Positions 11,828-18,841 of a stretch of 32,886 nucleotides of DNA are shown piece by piece. The notes under the pieces were generated by a model, which was not told the DNA's origin, ran no database searches, and saw nothing but the letters and a program-made list of their open reading frames with translations. The stretch's first letter is position 1; each line of letters starts with the position of its first letter. Source of the DNA: a virus. The stretch covers positions 1-32,886 of the IMG/VR virus record IMGVR_UViG_3300037245_000636, one strand, 5' to 3'. Made by a program: the position numbers and the translations under genes.

Positions 11828-12298
11828 ATGCCAATAAGACCACTAACAGCTAAAGAAACATCAGCAATAGAGTTTTATTGCGATACACAGTCCGAAACCT
11901 TTAATAATTGGGCACAAAGCAGCTTAAGGGCAGGGTATAGCCAGTGCAAGGGATGGGAAGGGAATGCAAGAAGGGTACGCACAAAGGACTCAGTAATGGC
12001 CGGAATAGAGGCGTATAAGGGCAGGGCGCAGGGCAGGACGGCCAGAACAGTGGAATCTATCGACGATATGTACCAGCAAGCCTACACCCTAGCCAGCACC
12101 AGCAACCAGCCCTCAGCCATGGTCAGTGCATGTACAGGCATAGCCCGGTTATACGGCATGGACAAGGACACTCAGGCCAACCCTGACCAGCCCTTACCAA
12201 TGACAGAGGAGCAGATGATTGAGGCACACAGAGCAGCCAACGTTGCGCTAGCGTCCACCACAGCCCCGTCAGTGCCAAAGCAGGCAGAACAGGCGTAA
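11828..12298 (+). CDS. terS: Terminase small subunit
   Basis: This 156-aa protein would recognise phage DNA and regulate the packaging motor. The N-terminal region has the typical small-terminase helix-turn-helix context: LTAKETSAIEFYCDT, WAQSSLRAGYSQCKGWEGNARRV (an AGYS...A.R pattern), then SVMAGIEAYKGRA. A central helical oligomerisation segment follows (SIDDMYQQAYTLASTSNQPSAMVSACTGIARLYGMDKD) and an acidic/Ala tail. The start ATG 11828 has AAGGTGA 5 nt upstream. Location ahead of the large terminase supports the call, although eight small-gene steps separate the two. Confidence 0.8.
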   Translation: MPIRPLTAKETSAIEFYCDTQSETFNNWAQSSLRAGYSQCKGWEGNARRVRTKDSVMAGIEAYKGRAQGRTARTVESIDDMYQQAYTLASTSNQPSAMVSACTGIARLYGMDKDTQANPDQPLPMTEEQMIEAHRAANVALASTTAPSVPKQAEQA

Positions 12299-12371
12299 GG
12301 GCAGGGTCAAGGCTGGAACAGGCTTAGAACGAGGCAGGGGGGGGGCTTAGAAAAGGCATTACCCCCAAGGC

Positions 12372-12400
12372 GGGGCTGGGCAGTGTATAGCATAAGCCCC
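12372..12400 (+). terminator. Hairpin in the 134-nt gap after the small terminase
   Basis: GGGGCT (12372-12377) pairs with AGCCCC (12395-12400) around a 17-nt loop. The gap 12299-12432 holds no gene. It also contains a run of nine G (12337-12345) that could pair with ACCCCC at 12361. There is no U-tract, so it is a candidate for mRNA structure or partial termination. Confidence 0.35.
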
Positions 12401-12433
12401 TAACCAGTATATGAAGCAAAGGAATAAAAGACA
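12395..12433 (+). repeat. Duplicated gene leader, copy 1
   Basis: AGCCCCTAACCAGT (12395-12408) followed by AATAAAAGACA (12423-12433) precedes ATG 12433. The same two blocks, with one mismatch and a slightly different gap, occur at 12683-12696 and 12711-12721 before ATG 12738. This indicates a duplicated 5' untranslated segment. Confidence 0.5.
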
Positions 12434-12684
12434 TGACAGACCCAGTACGAGCAATTGATATAGCCGAACGTATAGACGCCGCCATCGCCTCTTTCGTAGA
12501 GGAACACGGTTCTATCCAGCACAGTATAGCATTGCCTGAATCAGACTATGACCGGCTTTATGAGTACGTAAAGGCCGGTGATGACAAGTTTGGGTTCCTT
12601 AAATATGGATTAGCCTATTGTACTTTACCCGTTACAAAGTGCAGTGGCGATGATATAGCTATTTGTGCTAAGACTAAATGGTAG
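12433..12684 (+). CDS. Unknown 83-aa protein
   Basis: ATG 12433 has AAAGGAA 9 nt upstream. The protein begins MTDPVRAIDIAERIDAAIAS, has FVEEHGSIQHSIALPESDYDR and ends with a Cys-containing segment (YCTLPVTKCSGDDIAICAKT). An alpha/beta fold is likely. No family is recognised. It is flanked on both sides by the duplicated leader sequence. Confidence 0.6.
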   Translation: MTDPVRAIDIAERIDAAIASFVEEHGSIQHSIALPESDYDRLYEYVKAGDDKFGFLKYGLAYCTLPVTKCSGDDIAICAKTKW

Positions 12685-12721
12685 CCCCTGACCAGTTACA
12701 GGAGTAGAGCAATAAAAGACA
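12683..12721 (+). repeat. Duplicated gene leader, copy 2
   Basis: AGCCCCTGACCAGT (12683-12696) and AATAAAAGACA (12711-12721) match copy 1 at 12395-12433. The sequence then diverges and reaches ATG 12738 after a further 16 nt. Both downstream genes start with ATGACAGA, extending the similarity into the first codons. Confidence 0.5.
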
Positions 12722-12737
12722 GGACAGGCATAGAACT

Positions 12738-12950
12738 ATGACAGAAAAGGATATAGTCAATATGGCATTAAGCAAGATAGGCCGTCCTACGCTCTTGAAG
12801 CCCACCTGCGGCGATTGCGGTTCGGATATAGTCATTACGACCTTTGCAGATAAGACTCACCGTGCGGTCTGTATGGGCTGTAAGCGTGCTGCAAGGGTTG
12901 GTGCAGACATGAAACGGATAAGAGATTGGATTGATAATGAAAGACCATAA
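12738..12950 (+). CDS. Zinc-ribbon protein, 70 aa
   Basis: The protein MTEKDIVNMALSKIGRPTLL is followed by KPTCGDCGSDIVITTFAD and HRAVCMGCKRAARVG. C24, C27, C45 and C48 form a canonical zinc ribbon. MALSKIG at the N-terminus echoes the gp11-like proteins (NMALDKLG), a resemblance that may be coincidental. The C-terminal helix (DMKRIRDWIDNERP) overlaps the next start by 14 nt. The role is unknown. Confidence 0.65.
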   Translation: MTEKDIVNMALSKIGRPTLLKPTCGDCGSDIVITTFADKTHRAVCMGCKRAARVGADMKRIRDWIDNERP

Positions 12951-13077
12951 CGGCGGCGACATCCCCGGCACGGTGCTTAAAGTTAAGATAGGCAAGCCGA
13001 TTACAGGCCAGAAACAAGGAAAGTCTCCAGATACACGGGGTTTAACAAATAACAGTAATATTGAAGTGGTAAGATAG
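12937..13077 (+). CDS. Unknown 46-aa protein
   Basis: ATG 12937 lies inside the end of the zinc-ribbon gene with GAGATTGGATTGATA upstream (weak SD). The protein MKDHNGGDIPGTVLKVKIGK continues PITGQKQGKSPDTRGLTN and ends SNIEVVR. It is basic and Gly-rich. Assigned from overlap and compact packing; weak evidence. Confidence 0.4.
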   Translation: MKDHNGGDIPGTVLKVKIGKPITGQKQGKSPDTRGLTNNSNIEVVR

Positions 13078-13090
13078 GTAAGGGAAGAAT

Positions 13091-13228
13091 ATGAAAGATT
13101 CAGAGAAGACAACCCCGTGCCAGTCCCGTGGCCGTCATGAGTACAGGATAGTGCATGAGACTGCTACGGAGCGTCACGGTATATGCGCCTGTGGCGTTAC
13201 GGTATCCGAGACGAAGGGTAAGAAATGA
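13091..13228 (+). CDS. Unknown 45-aa Cys/His-containing protein
   Basis: ATG 13091 has TAAGGGAAG 3-8 nt upstream. The protein is MKDSEKTTPCQSRGRHEYRI, then VHETATERHGICACGVTVSE and a basic end. C10, H16, C32 and C34 could form a small metal site; H...CxCG is reminiscent of short phage zinc proteins (HEY...CxCG). Its TGA overlaps the next ATG. Confidence 0.5.
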   Translation: MKDSEKTTPCQSRGRHEYRIVHETATERHGICACGVTVSETKGKK

Positions 13229-13395
13229 AAGTATTGCAAATAGTACAGGTAGCGAATGGTTACTTCGTTCAACCAGAGCCACAGACAAGACACGCAGAGA
13301 CTATCTCAGCGGACACGAAAGTGTTTGAGACGTTTGAGAACCTTATTGATTGCCTGAATAAAGAGTTTCATCCATTAGTGGAAGTTACAGATTAA
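13225..13395 (+). CDS. Unknown 56-aa protein
   Basis: ATG 13225 overlaps the preceding TGA (ATGA), with AAGGGTAAG upstream. The protein MKVLQIVQVANGYFVQPEPQ continues TRHAETISADTKVFETFENL and ends IDCLNKEFHPLVEVTD, consistent with a small beta-beta-alpha fold. It ends exactly where the next ATG begins. The function is unknown. Confidence 0.55.
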   Translation: MKVLQIVQVANGYFVQPEPQTRHAETISADTKVFETFENLIDCLNKEFHPLVEVTD

Positions 13396-13605
13396 ATGAT
13401 AAGCACCGACCCAAAGATGAAGAAATACGAAATAACAGATCCACGCGGCATTCGGCATGGATCTCAAATATGCTTTAATATATACACTATTGAAGCTGAT
13501 GGGTTTGAGATACAAGGAGGGTTTGTATTGTTTTACGACGTAGACAATGAGCTGATTAAGATGATAAAGTCTGAGCATATTGATTCAATGAAGATTATTA
13601 AATGA
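13396..13605 (+). CDS. Unknown 69-aa protein sharing its N-terminus with the large terminase
   Basis: The protein starts MISTDPKMKKYEITDPRGIR and continues with beta-rich sequence (SQICFNIYTIEADGFEIQGG, FVLFYDVDNELIKMIK). Its first seven residues, MISTDPK, equal those of the large terminase, whose gene it overlaps by 4 nt (ATGA). The codons differ (ATA AGC ACC versus ATT TCA ACA). The rest is unrelated. The function is unknown. Confidence 0.65.
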   Translation: MISTDPKMKKYEITDPRGIRHGSQICFNIYTIEADGFEIQGGFVLFYDVDNELIKMIKSEHIDSMKIIK

Positions 13606-15269
13606 TTTCAACAGATCCAAAGATTGCTAATGAACAATTGATGCAAGCCAATGCGGGCTACTGGGCTGCTCAGTGGCCCATCCGTTTACAGGCCGGTCCG
13701 TTTACTTTTGATGGGTTCGAGTACCAAAAAGAGACTATGGCTTCTCAGTCACAAAGGCTTTGCTACCTAAAGGCTCGTCAGTGCTTTGGTGCTACAATAG
13801 GCGAATCATTAAAAGACCTTCACGGTATGATAACTGGCAAATACAAGCTGGGCGTTGCCCATATCTTCCCTACTACTGATGAGGTTGGTGAGTTTAGTAA
13901 GTCAATATTTAAGCCTTTGATCGCTAAGAACAAGACTTCTATTGGAAAGTATGTAAAGAATGTTGCGGGTGGTACAGATACCACGTCTCTGAAACGGGTC
14001 CGTGATTCGATGTTATTCCTCAGAGGTGCTAGACTGGGACAGAAAGTCGGCAATACTGACGAGAATACATCTTCTAAGACTTCGGCTTTCTCATGTGATA
14101 AGGTCGTGTTTGATGAGGTAGACTTCATGGACCCGGAGGCAGTTGTCAAATATGTAGAATCTATGAACATGTCTCCCTGGAAGCATGAAGTTTACCTTGG
14201 CAATCCCTCCCATGAAGATTTTGGGATTGACCTTATCTTTAAGAAGTCCGACCAAAGACATTGGTTTAGGAAATGTTTTCATTGCGGCGAGTGGACATGT
14301 GCTGAACTTAGCTTTCCGGGCTGCGTGAAAATACGACACGATGGCACTGGGTATGTAGGCTGCGATAGCTGCGGGCGTGAGGTTCCCATGTGGGCCGGTG
14401 AAGGCTCAGGTGAGTGGGTTCCTCAATGCAAGGCTAACTCGGCTTACATGCACGGCTACAGAGCCTCACAGCTAATGACCCCGTTCAATGACCCAGCTAC
14501 CATATTGGAAGCTTTTGTAAATCCTCCGTTTGGTAATCTGGCAAATGTGTATAGATTAAAGCTTGGCAAGGCTTATTCTGACAGGGCCGAGAAGTTGACA
14601 CGTAGGGATGTGTTGGCAAACTGTAGCAAGCGTTATCCGTCTACTCAGCACGAAGGTCCCTGTGCAATGGGGATTGACGTTGGTAAGATTGGTCACGTTG
14701 TTATTGGAACGAAGATTGGTAAAGATAATTTCGATATACTCCATACTTGCAAGGTTGATTTAATTAAGGATGGGTTTGCACCGATAGGAAGGCTCGCAGA
14801 GAAGTTCAATGTTAAGAGTACGGTGATCGACATTAGACCTTACGAGGCTATGGCAAGGCAGTACCAGAAAGCCCAGCCATCAGACAGTACATATCTCTGT
14901 GAGTACAGCGAGAACCAGATGTCAGAGACAGCCTTCAATGCCGGAACCGGCACAGTTAAGGCTCACCGTACTGGAATCTTTGACAGGACTCATACTCTTT
15001 TGTCAGATGGCAGTATTGGGCTTCCTACGCAGTGTCCAGAAGTGGAAGAGTTCGCAAGGCAGTGCTGTAATACTGCTAAGTTCGAGGAAAAGGATAAAAG
15101 GAATGGTACAATAGTCTACAGGTACAGACCGACCGGAGATAAGCAGGAGCATTTTAGAAATGCCTTGAACTATTTCGTGATTGCGGCTTGCAGGAATATA
15201 CTCCCGAAGGTTGGTTTAAGACACAGCAATAAGAAGAGACAATTAAACGCAGCAATAAGGATGAACTAA
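13602..15269 (+). CDS. terL: Terminase large subunit (packaging ATPase-nuclease)
   Basis: This 555-aa motor protein drives DNA into the capsid and cuts the concatemer. The adenine-binding/Walker A region is LCYLKARQCFGATIGESLKDLHG (53-75), the P-loop equivalent of the RQ.G.S/T type. TDEVGEFSKSIFKPLI follows. Walker B is KVVFDEVD (167-174; D171, E172). A cysteine-paired insert, CFHC (225-228), C233 and CDSC (254-257), looks like a zinc ribbon between ATPase and nuclease, as in GpA-type terminases. The nuclease begins at GIDVG (D359), with VIDIRPYE (408-415) and a C-terminal HFRNALNYFVIA. Length is normal. Its TAA shares a base with the portal ATG. Confidence 0.93.
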   Translation: MISTDPKIANEQLMQANAGYWAAQWPIRLQAGPFTFDGFEYQKETMASQSQRLCYLKARQCFGATIGESLKDLHGMITGKYKLGVAHIFPTTDEVGEFSKSIFKPLIAKNKTSIGKYVKNVAGGTDTTSLKRVRDSMLFLRGARLGQKVGNTDENTSSKTSAFSCDKVVFDEVDFMDPEAVVKYVESMNMSPWKHEVYLGNPSHEDFGIDLIFKKSDQRHWFRKCFHCGEWTCAELSFPGCVKIRHDGTGYVGCDSCGREVPMWAGEGSGEWVPQCKANSAYMHGYRASQLMTPFNDPATILEAFVNPPFGNLANVYRLKLGKAYSDRAEKLTRRDVLANCSKRYPSTQHEGPCAMGIDVGKIGHVVIGTKIGKDNFDILHTCKVDLIKDGFAPIGRLAEKFNVKSTVIDIRPYEAMARQYQKAQPSDSTYLCEYSENQMSETAFNAGTGTVKAHRTGIFDRTHTLLSDGSIGLPTQCPEVEEFARQCCNTAKFEEKDKRNGTIVYRYRPTGDKQEHFRNALNYFVIAACRNILPKVGLRHSNKKRQLNAAIRMN

Positions 15270-16927
15270 TGGCTGACGATAAACCAATACAATCAGTTGA
15301 CGATAAGGCAATACAGCTTCTGGCTCTATACGACAAGTCCCACAACGACGACGCCAACTTTATGAGCATCTATCAGGAGGTTGCCGATGTCATGTTCCCG
15401 CGTGAGAGCGAGATAACCACAGAACGTGCAAAGGGCGAAGTTCTTGGTAGGAGTATAGTTGATGTTACAGGTCTTATGGCGTCTATTGATATGGCTGCTG
15501 GTCTTTCTATTAACCTATTCCCTCCCGGTGACAAGTTTTACAATGTCCTCATGGAAGATGACGAGCTTAACCAGATAGACGCTGTCCAGCGTAAGCTAGG
15601 CGAGATAACAGAAATCTCACACCAGAAGCGTGCAAACTCTAACTTCATGCTTCAGGCTAATGAGACAGTCCGTTCTCTTGGCACGTTTGGTACAGGCAAT
15701 ATGTTCTCCGAGTACAAGGCCGAGGTTGGTCTTATTTATAAGGATTACGATATTGGTATGTATACGTTCTTTGAAAACGACATGGGCCTTGTCGATACCA
15801 TGATGATAGAGTTTAAGTTCACTGCAAAACAGGCTACCGAGAAGTGGGGTGATAAGGCTGGCGAAACAGTAGCTAAGAAGATGGAAGATCCCAAGACCCA
15901 GACGGATGAGTTTAAGTTTGTGTGGATAACCAGACCAAGGGAACTTGTGAATCAGACTGGTAAAACAAATACAAGCATGCCGTTTGAATCTATATTCATA
16001 TCCAGAACTGACAGTGTAATAGTAGAGGAAAGTGGATTTGAAGAATTCCCATTCCAGGTTCCGCGTTGGTCTAAGTCTTCCAAAGAGAAATGGGGACGTG
16101 GCGTTGGTACGTGGGCTATTGGATTAGTCAACGCTCTCCAAGTCAAGCACAGGGACTTGGATGAAGTTGGTAATTTACATAACAATCCTCCAAAGGAAGT
16201 TTTAGAATCGTTTGAAGGTGAGGTCAGAGTGTCAACAGGCGACCTTAACTTCGTTACAGAGATGGGTTCTATCAAAGCGATCCAGCAACAGGCCCTTGGT
16301 GATTTTAATACCACACTTAAATCTATCGAGTTAGACCAGAAGGAGGTTAAGAGTATGTTCTACGGCCCGGCCTTCAATCAACTCGAAGACTTAAAGGGTG
16401 ACCGCAGGAACGAGCTGGAGATACGCTCACGACTGGCCGAGGGACTTCGTAAGTTAGTCATGCCTGTTGGTCGTATTCAGACTGAGTGGCTCACAGGGCT
16501 TGTCACACGAGACATAATGCTGCTTAGTAGAAACGGTGAGTTTGGAGAGATGCCTCTAGAGATGCAGGGTAAGTCGTTCAAGATTTCCTATGTCGGTAGA
16601 CTTGCGTTAGAACTGCAATCTGCTCAGTCAGTAGGATGGCTCAGATGGGTACAGGAAGGTGCAGAGATAGAAGCATTCGCCCCTGGCACATTAGACAATG
16701 TAAACATTGACGGCGGATACAGGAACAGAGGTATCACCCTCGGTGTTGGTGTTGAAGACATGGCAACAAGCGAAGAAGTGGCACAAAAGAGACAGGCTAG
16801 ATTAGATGCTCAGCAGGCCCAGCAAGAAATGGAAATGGCAACCTTAGCGGCGCAGAACTATAGCGGTGGCACTAAAGCTCCCGAACAGGGAAGTGCGTCA
16901 GAAAAGTTAATGGAGCAAATAGGATGA
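15269..16927 (+). CDS. Portal (head-tail connector) protein, T7 gp8-like
   Basis: This 552-aa protein forms the dodecameric vertex ring through which DNA enters and leaves. It shows the Head-tail_con (PF12236) pattern: ADVMFPRES near residue 40, GLSINLFPPGDKFYNV, ANETVRSLGTFGTGNMF, VPRWSKSSKEKWGRGVG, and LVNALQVKHRDLDEVGNLHNNPP mid-protein. The C-terminus is a Gln/Ala-rich helix (RQARLDAQQAQQEMEMATLA). T7 gp8 is about 536 aa. ATG 15269 has AAGGA 7 nt upstream and shares a base with the terminase stop. Confidence 0.93.
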   Translation: MADDKPIQSVDDKAIQLLALYDKSHNDDANFMSIYQEVADVMFPRESEITTERAKGEVLGRSIVDVTGLMASIDMAAGLSINLFPPGDKFYNVLMEDDELNQIDAVQRKLGEITEISHQKRANSNFMLQANETVRSLGTFGTGNMFSEYKAEVGLIYKDYDIGMYTFFENDMGLVDTMMIEFKFTAKQATEKWGDKAGETVAKKMEDPKTQTDEFKFVWITRPRELVNQTGKTNTSMPFESIFISRTDSVIVEESGFEEFPFQVPRWSKSSKEKWGRGVGTWAIGLVNALQVKHRDLDEVGNLHNNPPKEVLESFEGEVRVSTGDLNFVTEMGSIKAIQQQALGDFNTTLKSIELDQKEVKSMFYGPAFNQLEDLKGDRRNELEIRSRLAEGLRKLVMPVGRIQTEWLTGLVTRDIMLLSRNGEFGEMPLEMQGKSFKISYVGRLALELQSAQSVGWLRWVQEGAEIEAFAPGTLDNVNIDGGYRNRGITLGVGVEDMATSEEVAQKRQARLDAQQAQQEMEMATLAAQNYSGGTKAPEQGSASEKLMEQIG

Positions 16928-17031
16928 CCTATAGCGAAGAGACTATGAAGCAGTGGAGTGAATTAGTAGACAAGTTCTGGGAAGATGTATACAAATTGAT
17001 GGCCGACAAACTAAGAGAAAAGGATAAGTAA
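16924..17031 (+). CDS. 35-aa helical protein
   Basis: ATG 16924 overlaps the portal TGA (ATGA) and its TAA shares a base with the next ATG, so it is coupled on both sides. The sequence MTYSEETMKQWSELVDKFWE continues DVYKLMADKLREKDK, one amphipathic helix. It may be a small virion or assembly cofactor, but nothing specific is visible. Confidence 0.5.
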   Translation: MTYSEETMKQWSELVDKFWEDVYKLMADKLREKDK

Positions 17032-17471
17032 TGACCTGGCAAGCAGAAGCAAAAGATCTTGGCATACCTTTGTATGACCATGAATTAAAGAGGCCACGGA
17101 AGAAATTAGATGTACTGACTGATATAGGCAATAAGTCTGTACCGACGTTAAGCGAACCTGTGAATGTAATCATTGAAGTCAGGGAAGTAAATGCGATATT
17201 CAGGCAGGCTCTACTCGATCATGGTGCTTCGATTGGATTAAGTAATGTATCCATTGAGCAATGTATAGAATCACTGATTAGAAAGAATAAATTGATTAGC
17301 TGTAAACGTAGAGGAATTGTATTAAAAGGAATGAAAGATGGCGACCGAGAAAGAACAAGCGATAGAACGGAAAGCGAAAGCGATGGAACTGGCGAAGGCG
17401 TTTCAGGAAGTCTTCCAGACGCAGAACGGGGAACGGGTATTGAAGGAGCTGAAGAAGTTGTCGAACTTTAA
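17031..17471 (+). CDS. Unknown 146-aa protein overlapping the Bbp19-like gene
   Basis: ATG 17031 shares a base with the previous stop. Residues 1-100 look like an ordinary folded protein (MTWQAEAKDLGIPLYDHELK, VNVIIEVREVNAIFRQALLD, CIESLIRKNKLISCKRRGIV). Residues 101-146 are low-complexity Asp/Glu/Gly/Ser/Arg and lie within the 134-nt out-of-frame overlap with the gene at 17338. The tail therefore looks imposed by the other frame rather than by its own function. No family is recognised. Confidence 0.6.
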   Translation: MTWQAEAKDLGIPLYDHELKRPRKKLDVLTDIGNKSVPTLSEPVNVIIEVREVNAIFRQALLDHGASIGLSNVSIEQCIESLIRKNKLISCKRRGIVLKGMKDGDRERTSDRTESESDGTGEGVSGSLPDAERGTGIEGAEEVVEL

Positions 17472-17616
17472 TTCTACTACAGTTCCAATAGACAGCCAAG
17501 GCCGCATCGACCCTTATGAGGTTATGCGTAACGAAGGTAAGAGAGCAGTGATAGTGCATATTGAAAATCAACTAACTAAAACATTTGAAGTTAAACAGGA
17601 AAGAGCAGAGATATAA
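17338..17616 (+). CDS. Bbp19-like phage protein
   Basis: The 92-aa sequence KAFQEVFQTQNGERVLKELK, KLSNFNSTTVPIDSQGRIDP, YEVMRNEGKRAVIVHIENQL matches the pattern of the Bbp19 family (F...F.T..G..VL..L, then DP...A..EG.R.VV.HI). Members are encoded beside portals in Bordetella phage BPP-1-type podoviruses. Its exact role is not established to my knowledge. ATG 17338 has AAAGGAATGAAAG upstream. It overlaps its left neighbour by 134 nt and its right neighbour by one base. Confidence 0.8.
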   Translation: MATEKEQAIERKAKAMELAKAFQEVFQTQNGERVLKELKKLSNFNSTTVPIDSQGRIDPYEVMRNEGKRAVIVHIENQLTKTFEVKQERAEI

Positions 17617-17822
17617 TGGATGAAGTAGCAGAAAAAAAAGCGGCAGACATTTGCAAGGAATACGAAGAACCTCAAACAATGTTGATATGTTTTGAGTCAG
17701 GTCATTATAAAAAAGTTACTGGCAAGTGGCAAGGCGATAGTCTTTGGACTCACTGGAAGAAACCTAACGGCAAATGCATGCACATAAACAAAGACAAAGT
17801 AGAATACTACGAGGAGGTGTAA
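17616..17822 (+). CDS. Unknown 68-aa protein
   Basis: ATG 17616 shares a base with the preceding TAA. The protein begins MDEVAEKKAADICKEYEEPQ and continues TMLICFESGHYKKVTGKWQG, then HWKKPNGKCMHINKDKVEYY. A helix followed by beta strands is likely. It ends one base before the scaffold gene. No family is recognised. Confidence 0.6.
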   Translation: MDEVAEKKAADICKEYEEPQTMLICFESGHYKKVTGKWQGDSLWTHWKKPNGKCMHINKDKVEYYEEV

Positions 17823-17823
17823 T

Positions 17824-18693
17824 ATGCCAGATCCTATTGTAGACCCAGCACCAGCCGCTGACCCTGCGCCAGCCGCAGATCCAGCACCAGCAGCACCGCC
17901 TCAGTCTTTTATTGAGAGCGATGGAACTTTCAAAGAAGGTTGGCAGGATGTTTACCTTACAGAAGACCAGAAGGCAAACGCCAGAGTAACAGGTGGACGT
18001 ATAACCAGCGTAAAGAGTATGTTAGATACGATAGCTAGCTCTGATAAGATGATTAGCGGCGACAAGATGCTGATTCCGTCTGATACCTCCAGCGATGAAG
18101 AATGGGACGCCTATCATAAGGCAGGCGGCTATACTGGCGAAGTAATACCGATGGTGATGCCAGAAGGGATGCCAGAAGATGCGTGGAGCGACGAGAGAGC
18201 GACAGCGTTCTCTACGCTGTTTAATGGCCTTAAGCTGTCGCCAAAACAACAGGCAGGAATTACAGAGGCGTACAACGCTGATGTTTTACGGCAGATTACT
18301 GATATGGGTAATAACCAAGAAACGGATAATGCTCAAATCAAAGCCGACCTGCTCTCTGAATGGGGTAATGCTTATACCCAGAAAGTACACCTTGGAAACG
18401 CAGCTATCGAAAAAGGTGTTGACAGCCCTGAGCATAAGGATAGACTTGTAGCAAAGTTCGGGAATGACCCTGACTTCATTAGGTATGCGGCCAATATCGG
18501 CGGCATGTTTAGTGAGAGCGGTTCTATACCGACAATAGCACTCTCAGACACGCCAAGAGATATTCAAGGCGAGCTTGATAAGATGAGATCAACGGACGCA
18601 TTTATGAAACCGATGCACCCAGAGCATAAGGCAACAATGGCAAAGATAAGAGAATTACATATTGAAAAGGCGAAAATAACATCACCTGTATAA
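17824..18693 (+). CDS. Scaffolding / capsid assembly protein
   Basis: This 289-aa acidic protein sits directly upstream of the capsid gene, where T7-like phages encode the scaffold that templates procapsid assembly. The N-terminus is a low-complexity linker of four DPAPAA-type hexapeptides (residues 7-28). A region with SFIESDGTFKEGW and LTEDQKANARV follows, a start common to phage scaffold-like proteins, then SVKSMLDTIASSDKMI, GYTGEVIPMVMPEGMPED and helical sequence to a basic end (HKATMAKIRELHIEKAKI), fitting a capsid-binding tail. ATG 17824 has a consensus GAGGAGG. The scaffold assignment is from position plus composition. Confidence 0.8.
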   Translation: MPDPIVDPAPAADPAPAADPAPAAPPQSFIESDGTFKEGWQDVYLTEDQKANARVTGGRITSVKSMLDTIASSDKMISGDKMLIPSDTSSDEEWDAYHKAGGYTGEVIPMVMPEGMPEDAWSDERATAFSTLFNGLKLSPKQQAGITEAYNADVLRQITDMGNNQETDNAQIKADLLSEWGNAYTQKVHLGNAAIEKGVDSPEHKDRLVAKFGNDPDFIRYAANIGGMFSESGSIPTIALSDTPRDIQGELDKMRSTDAFMKPMHPEHKATMAKIRELHIEKAKITSPV

Positions 18694-18773
18694 CAAAGTA
18701 ACATCTTTAGTGGGATACCCCAGAAATGGACCCCGAAGATGACAGTATTCTGTCCGCGTACCAGCGTAAGGCA

Positions 18774-18802
18774 GAGAAGAACTCATAAGAGTTACCCTTC
18801 TC
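18774..18802 (+). terminator. Stem-loop upstream of the capsid gene
   Basis: GAGAAG (18774-18779) pairs with CTTCTC (18797-18802) and AACTC (18780-18784) with GAGTT (18789-18793), with a 3-nt bulge and an ATAA loop, 11 bp in all. It lies in the 148-nt gap 18694-18841 before the capsid gene and is followed by GATTAAC, not U-rich. An RNase III-type processing or mRNA-stabilising hairpin fits better than a terminator. Confidence 0.45.
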
Positions 18803-18841
18803 GATTAACAGTAGCTTAATTTAATTAGAAGGAATACTATT

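Noticed and set aside
12738-12950. Zinc-ribbon gene as a gp11 paralogue because of MALSKIG
   Set aside because: The similarity is limited to about seven residues and the rest is a Cys4 ribbon.
18726-18788. 20-codon frame MDPEDDSILSAYQRKAEKNS before the capsid gene
   Set aside because: No Shine-Dalgarno site precedes it and it runs into a stable hairpin; too short to support.
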